In this document: positions 8,423-17,699 of the stretch, in pieces
Layout of the letters: the number at the start of each line of letters is the position of its first letter
Numbering within the stretch: the stretch's first letter is position 1
Source: CAWHOW01 sp963831005
GTDB lineage: Bacteria > Bacteroidota > Bacteroidia > Bacteroidales > CG2-30-32-10
Length of the DNA: 64,000 nt
NCBI GenBank assembly: GCA_963831005.1
Contig: CAWHOW010000031.1
Coordinates: forward strand, 25,671-89,670
Reading direction: 5' to 3'
Notes under the pieces: generated by a model
Database searches by the model: none
Seen by the model: only the letters and a program-made list of their open reading frames with translations
What the model was told of the DNA's origin: nothing
Translations under genes and position numbers: made by a program

Positions 8423-9601
8423 TCATTTATGTGGATGTTCACCTTCTTTATTATTCTGGTGTGGAACATTTTGTTGTTGTCTTTCTCCTGCCCCTTTATT
8501 GGCTGGTACTGGTTGCTGTTGCTGTTTTACCCCTTCTTCTTTTTTAGGTTGAACAACTTGCTGTTGTTGTTTTGTTCCTTCCTCTTTTTTGGGTTGGACA
8601 ACATCCTGTTGTTGTTTTGCTCCTTCCTCTTTTTTGGGTTGGACAACCTGCTGTTGTTGCTTCACTTCTACACTCTTTTTATTTTGATAATTCTGTTGTT
8701 GTGGTTGTACCTGGTTAGACGATTGCCTTGTATTTTGTGCTTGCTGCTCTTTTGACGGCTGATATGATTTTTGCGAAGTTGTTCCGGATGTTCTTTGCGC
8801 TAAAGTATTTACATCTTTATAGTCGGTTACTTTAGATGGTGCGGGTCTTGAACCATTAGCATTATTTTTTTGCATTTTCGGCTTGTACATTGTTAGTTGA
8901 TTATTGCTAAAACTCTGACCGGGTTTATTGCTTTCTTTAATAGTAACAGGATGAATTGTACTGCCAATATGTTTTTCTACATCATTTTTATCAGGACCTG
9001 CATTGTATGATACATTATGTGTTTTATCGTAGTGTGAATTATTTACTACCGTGGAATTGTTGATGATCATTGTATTGTTTGAAGAGTTTACATAATAGTT
9101 CTTGATGTCTTTTCTTCCAAAATCACCGCCTTTCATAATTGTCCAATGATTATGCGATGGATAATAATTGTTGCCATAAGCCATGCCGTTACTGACACCA
9201 GGTTCCATTGGAGCCCATCCGTAATAATCATTTGATCTTCTCCAGCTAACCCATCCTGGACCCCATTCGTTTCCGGGTATCCATATTGGACCATAAATAT
9301 CATCGGTATACCAACGACCATAATGAAAAGGTGCCCATCCCCATGAATAGTTAGACACCCATGTCCATCCTGCATCGGTTAATACCCAATGGCCGTTGGT
9401 GGCATAAGGAGTAAAACCGGCATCTACATCAGGCGACCAGACATAACCGTAATTGGGAACATCAACCCATGTTCCATAAGGGCTTAAATCATCATAAAAA
9501 ACTTGATAGCTAACATATCCTTGTGCAGAAGCTTTTTGTGATATTATACAGATACCTATGCTTAGCATAAGTAAAAGGGAAATTTTAATTTGAGTTTTCA
9601 T
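8423..9601 (-). CDS. DUF6600-like secreted protein with Gln/Lys-rich repeat tail
   Basis: 392 residues with a signal peptide (1-26). Residues about 30-140 are Trp/Tyr/Gly/Pro-rich with repeated YGxW and GxVWxP elements (DDLSPYGTWVDVPNYGYVW, WGWAPFHYGRW, YGWAPMEPG), the signature of DUF6600 domains. Residues 150-300 are Asn/Ser-rich linker. The tail holds about four copies of a 15-residue VVQPKKEEGxKQQQQ repeat, then a His-rich end (EGEHPHK). It has its own shared promoter. A cell-surface or periplasmic structural role is plausible but not shown. Confidence 0.78.
   Translation of the reverse strand: MKTQIKISLLLMLSIGICIISQKASAQGYVSYQVFYDDLSPYGTWVDVPNYGYVWSPDVDAGFTPYATNGHWVLTDAGWTWVSNYSWGWAPFHYGRWYTDDIYGPIWIPGNEWGPGWVSWRRSNDYYGWAPMEPGVSNGMAYGNNYYPSHNHWTIMKGGDFGRKDIKNYYVNSSNNTMIINNSTVVNNSHYDKTHNVSYNAGPDKNDVEKHIGSTIHPVTIKESNKPGQSFSNNQLTMYKPKMQKNNANGSRPAPSKVTDYKDVNTLAQRTSGTTSQKSYQPSKEQQAQNTRQSSNQVQPQQQNYQNKKSVEVKQQQQVVQPKKEEGAKQQQDVVQPKKEEGTKQQQQVVQPKKEEGVKQQQQPVPANKGAGERQQQNVPHQNNKEGEHPHK
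8515..8670. repeat. 45-bp tandem repeat inside the DUF6600 gene
   Basis: Three to four copies of a 45-bp unit encode VVQPKKEEGxKQQQQ. The copies differ by only a few bases, so length variation by slippage is expected. Confidence 0.7.
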
Positions 9602-9635
9602 TTCAGATTATATTGTAATATGATTAAATTATCAA

Positions 9636-9706
9636 AGTACAAATTTCTGGCTTTTACGCCAAGTGTGCATTACACAATTAAAGAAAAGAATTACATTATT
9701 CACACA
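9636..9706 (-). promoter_or_regulatory. Shared 21-bp-repeat promoter (DUF6600 copy)
   Basis: Degenerate -7 box CAAATTTC at 9640-9647. Repeats TTACACAATT (9670) and TTACATTATT (9691) are 21 bp apart, then CACACATG. The 30-bp spacing is conserved. Confidence 0.7.
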
Positions 9707-9730
9707 TGAAATTTCAAGGATAATAAAAGC

Positions 9731-9766
9731 AAGAAACGCCATCTTTTTTTAAAGATGACGTTTCTT
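9731..9766 (-). terminator. Intrinsic terminator after OmpA/PD40 gene
   Basis: Inverted repeat with arms 9731-9746 and 9751-9766 (AAGAAACG.CATCTTT), just past the stop of the gene at 9782. It closes the transcript that begins at 17521. Confidence 0.75.
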
Positions 9767-9781
9767 ATATATCAGCGCAAT

Positions 9782-11821
9782 TTATTTTTTAACAATAAGA
9801 AATTCTGTACGCCTGTTTACCTGGTGTTCAGCATCCGAACAATTCGAACCAACATTATCTTCGCATGAGCATCCATTTACTAAGTGTGTTTTACCATATC
9901 CTTTACCATATATTCGTTCAGGATTTGTAATTCTTGCTTTTATATAATCAGTGGTAACTCGAGCTCTATTGTCAGATAATTTTTGGTTATATGCTTTGCT
10001 CTCCCTGCAATCGCAGTATGAACTTAATTCAACGGTTATTTTAGGATTATCATTCATTACCTTGACAATTTTATCCAGTTCAGTTTCTGCATCCGGGCGG
10101 ATATTATATTTATCCAGATCAAAATAAATGGTTTTTAATTCTAATAATTTCCCCAAATCTGCTACCACTTCCACTTGTACTTTTTGAGCAACAATCTCTT
10201 CTTTCAGAAGTACAACATTTGCTTTTACTATAAATTCTTTGCCAAAAGTACTGGCAACGGTGTCACCTTCATTATATTTTTCTTTTTTACCTGATAATTT
10301 AAACTTTTTATCCGAATCGACCAAAAAGACAAAAGCCCCGTCATCTTTGGTCGTGACTGTATCAAGAGTATTGCCTTTATTATCACGTAATGTTATAAAG
10401 GTTTTAGGAATTATATTTCCGTCTTTATCTTCTGCAATACCTTCGATTTTTTTACCGATACCTAAATCTTTTAATATATCAAATGAATAAATATCATCTC
10501 CTCCGCTGCCACCGGTTCTGTTGGAGGAAAAATATCCTTTGCTCATGCTGTCGTTTACTATAACAGCAAAGTCATCATACTGCGTATTTAAAGGAGAACC
10601 TGCATTAACCACGGGGCCAAATTCAGAACCATTTACGGCGCAAATAAAAACATCAAGACCTCCCAGCCCATAGCGTCCGTCAGATGAGAAAAACAATACT
10701 CCTTTAGTCTCTTCATAAAACGGGAACATTTCATCACCTTCTGTATTTATTTTATCGCCAAGGTTCTCAGGTTTTCCCCATACACCTTTTGTATCTTTTG
10801 TAATTCTGTAAATATCCGTTCCTCCATAACCGCCGGGCATATCACTTGTAAAATACATAGTGTTTCCATCACTGGTAAGGCAGGGTTGTCCAACAGAGTA
10901 ATCCTTGTTATTAAGATAAAAAGATTCAGGAGCTGTCCATTTGCTATCTTTGTATGTGCTAAAATAAATCTGAAGGTTTATAACCTTATCTTTTCTTTTA
11001 GCATTATAATTATTCCGCGTGAATGCCATGCAAGTTCCATTATTACTAAAACTGGCTGGCCCATCGTTCATTTTTCCATCCAGACTTCTGTCAAAGATTT
11101 TAGGTTTCGTTAATTGACCTTTATTCATTTCAGACATATAAATTTCCAAAAATGGTTTTCCAGTCCAGTTGTCTTTTCTTTCACCAAACATCGATGTTCC
11201 CCTGCTTGATGAAAACACAATACCATTTTTATAATAACTGGTTCCAAAATCATTCGCTGTGGTATTTATATCTAGGTTTTCTATTTTATATTTACCATCA
11301 TCTTTCATCATAATCGATAATTTGTTGCTATTGGCTGAATAGTCCTTTGCCCGTAAATCGTGCGATTTCAGGTCACTGAATATATTCATCCATTTATTTG
11401 CCTCTTCGTATTTACCATTGATTTTTAAAACCATTGCGTAGTTGTAATAATCCTCCGGTAAAAGCCCTGTAGTTGCAGTCATTAATTTTGAATAAGCTGC
11501 TTCAGCTTCTGTATTTTTGTTCATATTGTGATATGCTAAAGCCAGACTTCGTTGTCCTTCCAGACTCAATAGTTTAGTATGATTATAAGAACTAATGGCT
11601 TTATTATAAGAATAATCAAAAGAGTATTTATCTCCTGTTAATTCTTTATTCGATTTTTCCTGAGCAAAAGAAGCATCAGTAGTTTTAACTTCAGGGTTTA
11701 TACTGCCACTTGATGCTTTAATTGAACTTTCCTGAGATAATGAACTACTTGGATCTACTTGTGCAGTAACATTAATGTATATCCCGATAAATATAATAAA
11801 GGGAATAAATAATTTTTTCAT
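9782..11821 (-). CDS. OmpA family protein with TPR and PD40 beta-propeller repeats (T9SS-associated, PorE/SprE-neighbour type)
   Basis: 679 residues: signal peptide (1-20), TPR-like helices (about 75-165), WD40-like PD40 beta-propeller repeats (about 185-450, with FSSSRGTSMFG, YFTSDMPGGYGGTDIYRI, FFSSDGRYGLGGLDVF and YFSSNRTGGSGGDDIYSF), a carboxypeptidase-regulatory-like fold (about 460-520), and a C-terminal OmpA domain (550-679, IYFDLDKYNIRPDAETELDKI, ending NRRTEFLIVKK). The DIY/GG-DDIY blade pattern with OmpA is typical of outer-membrane proteins encoded beside PorP/SprF. It lies 21 bp downstream of a PorP gene. It probably anchors a T9SS cargo-specific complex to peptidoglycan. Confidence 0.85.
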   Translation of the reverse strand: MKKLFIPFIIFIGIYINVTAQVDPSSSLSQESSIKASSGSINPEVKTTDASFAQEKSNKELTGDKYSFDYSYNKAISSYNHTKLLSLEGQRSLALAYHNMNKNTEAEAAYSKLMTATTGLLPEDYYNYAMVLKINGKYEEANKWMNIFSDLKSHDLRAKDYSANSNKLSIMMKDDGKYKIENLDINTTANDFGTSYYKNGIVFSSSRGTSMFGERKDNWTGKPFLEIYMSEMNKGQLTKPKIFDRSLDGKMNDGPASFSNNGTCMAFTRNNYNAKRKDKVINLQIYFSTYKDSKWTAPESFYLNNKDYSVGQPCLTSDGNTMYFTSDMPGGYGGTDIYRITKDTKGVWGKPENLGDKINTEGDEMFPFYEETKGVLFFSSDGRYGLGGLDVFICAVNGSEFGPVVNAGSPLNTQYDDFAVIVNDSMSKGYFSSNRTGGSGGDDIYSFDILKDLGIGKKIEGIAEDKDGNIIPKTFITLRDNKGNTLDTVTTKDDGAFVFLVDSDKKFKLSGKKEKYNEGDTVASTFGKEFIVKANVVLLKEEIVAQKVQVEVVADLGKLLELKTIYFDLDKYNIRPDAETELDKIVKVMNDNPKITVELSSYCDCRESKAYNQKLSDNRARVTTDYIKARITNPERIYGKGYGKTHLVNGCSCEDNVGSNCSDAEHQVNRRTEFLIVKK

Positions 11822-11842
11822 GTTTTTATGTTTTTATAGTAA

Positions 11843-12781
11843 TTAAAAATATCTTGGAGAATGTATTTGTCTTTGATCAATAGATATAAAATCATAGCGT
11901 AAAATGATTTCATGACTTCCCTGATTATAGGTGAAGGTTTTTAAACCATATGACCAGTCGTATGAATAACCCAGGTGTAGTTGCGTTGTAATATCCAATC
12001 CTACTAAGCCCCCAAAAGCATCACCGGTGCGGTACATGGCGCCAAGCAATAATCTTTTCGCAATAATAAATGATGCTGTAAGATCAGCTTCAACTGGTGC
12101 AGCAGGTGTTTCCTTAATAAGCATGGTAGGTTTAAAATCCAGGTTGTTTGATAATTCTAACATTGCACCTGTTATAAAATAATAATTTCTTTGTTGTTTT
12201 CCCACCAGATTATTTTCGTTAGAATGGTTTATCGAATAATTATTTTGTAATAATTCAGGAACTGATATTCCGGCATAAAAACGCGGTCTTGAATAATATG
12301 CACCAAAACCGAAATTTGGAGTTACATGATTATTGATATTGTTCATGAACACCGGATCAGTTTGTTGATCTAATTGAAGTGTATTAAGGTTTGCATTGAA
12401 CATATCGGCTCCTACGCTTAAACCAAGAGCTAATTTCGAATTTGCTGTTAAATGCATTATATACGCATAATCAACAAATACCGATGTGTTATTAACAGGT
12501 CCTATTTTATCATTTAATACAGATAAACCTATCGCTATATGATCGTTTTTAAAAGGCATATGCATAGTTATGGTCTGAGTCACAGGGGCACCTTTAAAAT
12601 CAACCCATTGCGAACGATATAATGCTGTTACAGTTAGGGCATCCCTGCTACCCGCATAGGCCGGATTAACCATTAATGTGTTATACATGTAATGGGTGAA
12701 CATCGGGACTTGCTGCGCGTTAATGGTCAAACTCACTAAAGTTAAAACCGTTACGAATGCTATTTTTTTAAGTGTTTTCAT
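11843..12781 (-). CDS. PorP/SprF family type IX secretion membrane protein
   Basis: 312-residue outer-membrane protein. Signal peptide 1-22 is followed by the family signature FTHYMYNTLMVNPAYAGS and ALYRSQWVDFKGAP (about 28-62), then a predicted beta-barrel. PorP/SprF paralogs are each paired with a giant T9SS cargo carrying a type B sorting domain, and the cargo is encoded immediately upstream (12821-17521, ending with that domain). The three genes 17521-9782 therefore form a cargo, PorP, OmpA/PD40 operon under the promoter at 17555-17625. Confidence 0.88.
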   Translation of the reverse strand: MKTLKKIAFVTVLTLVSLTINAQQVPMFTHYMYNTLMVNPAYAGSRDALTVTALYRSQWVDFKGAPVTQTITMHMPFKNDHIAIGLSVLNDKIGPVNNTSVFVDYAYIMHLTANSKLALGLSVGADMFNANLNTLQLDQQTDPVFMNNINNHVTPNFGFGAYYSRPRFYAGISVPELLQNNYSINHSNENNLVGKQQRNYYFITGAMLELSNNLDFKPTMLIKETPAAPVEADLTASFIIAKRLLLGAMYRTGDAFGGLVGLDITTQLHLGYSYDWSYGLKTFTYNQGSHEIILRYDFISIDQRQIHSPRYF

Positions 12782-12820
12782 TTTGCTTTTATTTCATTAT
12801 TATTTTTTTCTTTTATTATT

Positions 12821-15800
12821 TTACCTGTTGAGATATATAGTTCCTTTAATAACATCTGAACCATCACCAAGGTTAAGGATGTAGAAGTAAGTACCTATAG
12901 GTAATTCATCTCCGCCAATTCTTAATCCAATTGTACATTTGCCATCCCAGGTATTTTGATAAGGGCTTGCTTCGAATACTTTATCACCCCAACGATTAAA
13001 GATGTTAATTGTATTAGCAGGAAAATTATCGATTCCCTTGATTACAAATAAGTCGTTTATTCCATCGCCATTGGGAGAGAAACCTTCAGGGATAAAGAAA
13101 TACCAGGGGAATGTTTCAATAACCGAAACATTATTAATACTAATTGAATCAGGTTCGTTGCCCGTTATCATAGCAGTATTAACATAATCTCCTGTTGAAT
13201 TTACAGTTGCAGTTATGGTTAATATATCAGTTGCTCCATTATTCAGGTTACCTATTGTCCAGACACTTGTTGAAGGATTGTAGGTTCCACTTGTAGTTGT
13301 AGATGAAACATAGGTATATCCGCTTTGTAAAATATCTGTGACTATTACGCCTGTTGCATCAGCCGGACCATTATCTGTTGCTGTAATGGTAAACACTACT
13401 GTGTGTCCAATAATTGGATATGTATTATTTACTGTTTTTATTACGCTTAAATCAGCGGTACAATTGATCACTATAACTGTAACTGTTGATGGTATGGAAG
13501 AACAGCCATTGGCTGAAACTATTAAAGAATAGATGCCGGCATCTGAAAGCGATGCAGAAAGTATAACTGGATTTTGAGTTGACGATGAATATCCACTTGT
13601 ACCCGTCCATAAATATGTTCCTCCGGAAACTGTTAGTGCGGTCAGGTTTATTGAACTGCCTGAACAAACAGGGGAATTACTGCCTGCAACAGCAACAGGT
13701 ATTGGATTTACGGTCAACTGGGTTACTATAATACTGTCGCAACCATTAATTGTTGTCAGTGTATCCTCATAATTACCGGCAATGGTGTAGGTATGACCAT
13801 TAAATATATAACTACTCCCATTACAGATTGCCTGTGGATTATTAATATTATAAACAGGATTTACTTTAAGAAATACATTTATTGAAGTATCATTTGAACA
13901 AGTTCCGGTAATTACAACATTATAGTTTAATGCTGCATCAGAGATGCTCACTGGATTAATTGTAAATGTAGCTGAAGTTGCTCCTGCAATATTTACCGTT
14001 CCTTTTCTCCACTGATAGGTCAGGCCGGTTCCTGTTGCTGCTACTGAAAAGCTTACCGAACTTCCTGCACATGCTGTTTGATTTGTAGGTTGTGAGGTAA
14101 TGATCGGTGCCGTGTTGACTGTTAAAGAAACATTTATTGATGTGAGGCTCGTATCTGTAGCAATAGAATCCGAAGTACCGTTTATGATGTTTGTACCGGA
14201 TAATACTACTGCACCATTCCTTGCAAGTAATCTGCCATCAATAGTTGAACCTGTATTCATCGTAATCGATGTTAAAGCAAGTATGTTTCCCTTAAATGAG
14301 GTTCCGTTTCCTATGGTTGCTGAACTTCCCACCTGCCAGGTAATGTTTTTAGCCTGTGCTCCTCCGCTAAGGATAACATTCCCACCTGCTCCACCAATGG
14401 TAGTAAGATTTGATGCTATCTGGAAAATCCAGACGGCATTTACATTGCCCAGCGCATCAAGGGTCAGATCGCCTGATTGTATCAAAAGTGTGGAAGTAGA
14501 TTTATAAATGCCCGGGGCAAGTGTAATGCCGCCCTGATCGCCTGCTACTGTAACAGGTGCAGGTGCACTTGCGGCCTCAGCAAAAAGATATGCATTGGTC
14601 AGGTCTTGTTTGGCCTGTGTTAGCATGGCAGCCACTCCCGGAGGAGCAACATCATCAGATGCATAAATAGCTCCATTCACCACAGTGGCGGGAGGAAATC
14701 CGGTAATCGAACTACGAACACCCGGACTTAGCCCAACATTCATATTTTTAATAACACTAAAGCCCGTGCTGGTAATTGCTGTGCCGGCAAGAATGCCGAA
14801 GCCGCCGGCCGAATTAAGGCTAGTGTCCAACGTATTTATTGATGAACATCCACCGGTAATAACAACATTATAGTTGGATGCAATATCAGAGATTGTTGCA
14901 GGATTAATTGTAAGTGTATCTGTAGTTACGCCTGAAATATTTCCTCCGTTGACTAGGTCTGTAGTTCCTTTTCTCCATTGGTAGGTAAGATTTGTCCCTG
15001 ACGCAACAACAAAAAAGCTGACTGAATCTCCGGCACATATAATTTGATTTACAGGTTGTGTAATAATGACTGTTGCAGAGTTGACGGTTAACGAAACATT
15101 AATAGAAGTATCATTCGAACATGATCCGGTGATAACAACATTATAATTCAATGCTGCATCCGTCAGGGCAACAGGATTAATTGTAAGTATATCACTTGTT
15201 GCGCCGATTATATTTACAACTCCTTTTCTCCACTGATATGAAAGACCTGTTCCTGTTGCAACCACTGAAAAGCTTACTGAATCACCAACACATGCTGTTT
15301 GATTTACAGGTTGTGTGGTAATTATTGGAGCAGTGTTGACTTTTAGAGAAACATTAATTGAAGTATCTTTTGAGCATGTTCCGGTAATAATAACATTATA
15401 GTTAGATGCCGTATCGGAAATGCTCACAGGATTAATTTTAAGTGTATCAGAATTTACTCCTGAAATTCTTATTCCATTAATTAAATTTACTGTTCCTTTT
15501 CTCCATTGGTAAGTAAGACCTAGGCCTGATGCAGTAACTGAAAAACTTACTGAATCACCAACACATGCTGTTTGATTGGCAGGCTGCATAGTAATGATTA
15601 TTGCAGAGTCTACTTTTAAAGAAACATTAATTGAAGTATCCTTTGAACATGTTCCTGTGATAATAACATTATAGTTTGATGCTGTATCGGAGATGCTTAC
15701 AGGATTAATTTTAAGTGTATCCGAATTTACTCCTGAAATTTTTACTCCGTTGATTAAGTTTATTGTTCCTTTTCTCCATTGGTATGCAAGACCTGATCCT

Positions 15801-17521
15801 GATGCGGCCACCGAAAAATTAACCGGGCTTCCGGCGCATACTGTTTGATTAACAGGTTGTTTTGTTATTGTAAATGCAGAGTCTACTTTTAAAGAAACAT
15901 TAATTGAAGTATCTGTAGCCGAACAACCTCCGCTGATAACAACATTATAATTGTACGCGGTATCGGAGATACTAACCGGATTAATTTTAAGTGTGTCAGT
16001 ATTTACTCCTGAAATTTTTATTCCATTAATTAAATTTACATTTCCTTTTCTCCACTGATAGGTGAGACCGGAGCCTGCTGCGGCAACAGAAAAACTAACT
16101 GAACTTCCAATGCATGCTGTTTGGTTTGAAGGTTCTGTTGTAATAGATAAAATACTACCCGGAGGAGTAGCAGCTGCTAATCCTGCAGACGTTATAGCGC
16201 CGGTTAACGTAAGCGCCCTGCCATCCAGCACGACACCTGTATTAACTAAGTTGAACGCACCGGCCGAAACGACTATCGTTCCTCTGAATGTAGAATTATT
16301 GTTTATACTGACTGCGCCGTCAACCATCCAAAACACATTTTTCGATTGTGCGCCGTTTATCAATTTAACTTTTGAATTAACACTTGTTGTAAGAGCACCG
16401 TTTATTATCTTGATAACAAATACACCATCTGGATTGCCTTGTGCATCGAGATATAGTGAATCGGTAAAGGTTGCCGGTCCATTTATAGCCGAATTCATGA
16501 GATAAACATGAGGAGTAAGAACAAGGTTATGTCCAAACTGGACGGGATACAGCAAATCAATATCAGCAACCATTGCGTTTAGCGTATCATAAAGTTTTGA
16601 CACATCTAGTGCACACAGAGCTGTAGAAGCATCAGGAGAAGTGTGAAGAATACCTGTAACTTCGCCTGCATTCCATCCGGTAACTGAAGCAGCAAGATTG
16701 CTTCCCACATCACCAATAGAAGTTGATGATAAGTTACCGTTAAGTGCTCCATTAGCTGAAAATATTGTATAGCAAGCAGCTGAACCAAGTGGAGGGGCAT
16801 GTGGCCCTGTTAAAACAGGACTTCCGCAACCAATTGGTGTAAATGCAGTGATTCCATCAATATTAATGGCTCCTGCAGGTGTGCTAAATGCCCTTCCTTC
16901 CAGTGAATCACCTGAGCCCATTGTAATGGCGCCACCGCTAATAATATTTCCTCTCATAGTAGAAAGAGAAGCCATGCTTACGAATCCGGTTATTTGCCAG
17001 TACACATTGCATGCCAATGCACCGTTGATCAGTTTTACTCTTGAAAGCGTGTTCGTGCTGAAAGTTCCCCCAATCTTAATAATAAATTGAGCGCTGGAAT
17101 CATGTTGTGCATCTAATATAAGGTCTAATGTCAGTGTTGCATTTCCGGGTACAGAATAAACACCAGGAGTAAAGATTACTCCGTTTCCTAATGAACCTGA
17201 AGGGGGAAAAATAGTGGCAGGTTCGCCGTTTATCTGGGTGATAGTAGCTGCTAAAGCTATCCCGCATGCGGTGGTTGCAGCATCGGTGCCATCGTGCATC
17301 ACGCCATTAACATTCCCGAAACTGGTAATAGAACCGGCGGTGTTCGTTCCCACATCGCCTGTAACGAGTGAATGCGCAATTGCATTGTCTCCCACTGCCC
17401 CTGAGGAAGTGAAGATAACAAATTTGGCGGCATCTGAGCCTAAACTGACTTGTCCGAAATTTGTTTTCGGGAAAAATAATATAGTAACTGATGTTACAAT
17501 AATTAGTAAAATGCTTTTCAT
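12821..17521 (-). CDS. Giant T9SS type B cargo: DUF3494 ice-binding-like domains, Ig-like repeats, DUF11
   Basis: 1566 residues from the start MKSILLIIV at 17521. An upstream in-frame ATG would place the N-terminus inside the promoter, and the signal peptide begins at MKSILL. Approximate order: signal peptide 1-24; DUF3494 domains 27-227 and 240-457; five Ig-like repeats (460-884, each with NQTxCxGxSVSF and TYQWRKG); a third DUF3494 domain (about 897-1117) inserted inside the fifth Ig unit; a sixth Ig repeat; further Ig-like modules; a DUF11 domain (about 1354-1467, ADLSVIKTVNNTYPIIGHTV); and a type B sorting domain (about 1469-1566, EGFSPNGDGINDLFVI, FNRWGDKVFE). It should be displayed on the cell surface through T9SS and the PorP protein next to it. 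An ice-binding or adhesin role is inferred from the family and not shown here. Confidence 0.9.
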   Translation of the reverse strand: MKSILLIIVTSVTILFFPKTNFGQVSLGSDAAKFVIFTSSGAVGDNAIAHSLVTGDVGTNTAGSITSFGNVNGVMHDGTDAATTACGIALAATITQINGEPATIFPPSGSLGNGVIFTPGVYSVPGNATLTLDLILDAQHDSSAQFIIKIGGTFSTNTLSRVKLINGALACNVYWQITGFVSMASLSTMRGNIISGGAITMGSGDSLEGRAFSTPAGAINIDGITAFTPIGCGSPVLTGPHAPPLGSAACYTIFSANGALNGNLSSTSIGDVGSNLAASVTGWNAGEVTGILHTSPDASTALCALDVSKLYDTLNAMVADIDLLYPVQFGHNLVLTPHVYLMNSAINGPATFTDSLYLDAQGNPDGVFVIKIINGALTTSVNSKVKLINGAQSKNVFWMVDGAVSINNNSTFRGTIVVSAGAFNLVNTGVVLDGRALTLTGAITSAGLAAATPPGSILSITTEPSNQTACIGSSVSFSVAAAGSGLTYQWRKGNVNLINGIKISGVNTDTLKINPVSISDTAYNYNVVISGGCSATDTSINVSLKVDSAFTITKQPVNQTVCAGSPVNFSVAASGSGLAYQWRKGTINLINGVKISGVNSDTLKINPVSISDTASNYNVIITGTCSKDTSINVSLKVDSAIIITMQPANQTACVGDSVSFSVTASGLGLTYQWRKGTVNLINGIRISGVNSDTLKINPVSISDTASNYNVIITGTCSKDTSINVSLKVNTAPIITTQPVNQTACVGDSVSFSVVATGTGLSYQWRKGVVNIIGATSDILTINPVALTDAALNYNVVITGSCSNDTSINVSLTVNSATVIITQPVNQIICAGDSVSFFVVASGTNLTYQWRKGTTDLVNGGNISGVTTDTLTINPATISDIASNYNVVITGGCSSINTLDTSLNSAGGFGILAGTAITSTGFSVIKNMNVGLSPGVRSSITGFPPATVVNGAIYASDDVAPPGVAAMLTQAKQDLTNAYLFAEAASAPAPVTVAGDQGGITLAPGIYKSTSTLLIQSGDLTLDALGNVNAVWIFQIASNLTTIGGAGGNVILSGGAQAKNITWQVGSSATIGNGTSFKGNILALTSITMNTGSTIDGRLLARNGAVVLSGTNIINGTSDSIATDTSLTSINVSLTVNTAPIITSQPTNQTACAGSSVSFSVAATGTGLTYQWRKGTVNIAGATSATFTINPVSISDAALNYNVVITGTCSNDTSINVFLKVNPVYNINNPQAICNGSSYIFNGHTYTIAGNYEDTLTTINGCDSIIVTQLTVNPIPVAVAGSNSPVCSGSSINLTALTVSGGTYLWTGTSGYSSSTQNPVILSASLSDAGIYSLIVSANGCSSIPSTVTVIVINCTADLSVIKTVNNTYPIIGHTVVFTITATDNGPADATGVIVTDILQSGYTYVSSTTTSGTYNPSTSVWTIGNLNNGATDILTITATVNSTGDYVNTAMITGNEPDSISINNVSVIETFPWYFFIPEGFSPNGDGINDLFVIKGIDNFPANTINIFNRWGDKVFEASPYQNTWDGKCTIGLRIGGDELPIGTYFYILNLGDGSDVIKGTIYLNR
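13860..16140. repeat. Tandem Ig-like coding repeats, one split by a DUF3494 insertion
   Basis: Six recognisable units of about 85-93 codons. Four run consecutively (16140 down to about 15080). The fifth is interrupted at about 14830 and resumes at about 14140. The sixth follows. Confidence 0.75.
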
Positions 17522-17554
17522 AATATTTGTTTTAAATTGCAAATTAATTTTCAC

Positions 17555-17625
17555 GATACAAAGGTCAGTACATAAATTACTGTGGGTGTTACACAATTCT
17601 ATTTATAAGTTACATGATTCACACT
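17555..17625 (-). promoter_or_regulatory. Shared 21-bp-repeat promoter (giant cargo operon)
   Basis: -7 box CAAAGGTC at 17559-17566. Repeats TTACACAATT (17589) and TTACATGATT (17610), then TCACAC. It supports the start codon at 17521 and not the upstream ATG at 17596. Confidence 0.75.
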
Positions 17626-17645
17626 ATGTTTTAATGGTCATTATA

Positions 17646-17684
17646 AGCAAAAAGCCCACTACGATGTGCAGTGAGCTCTTGCTT
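17646..17684 (-). terminator. Probable intrinsic terminator after DUF3494 type A cargo
   Basis: Imperfect hairpin (AGCTCACT / AGTGGGCT arms) followed in the minus direction by a T-run, directly after the stop of the gene at 17700. Confidence 0.6.
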
Positions 17685-17699
17685 TATTGAATTAATTAT

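Noticed and set aside
8429..8755. Plus-strand hydrophobic frame over the DUF6600 gene
   Set aside because: It is the antisense of the Gln/Lys-rich repeat region; the minus strand has signal peptide, domain and promoter.
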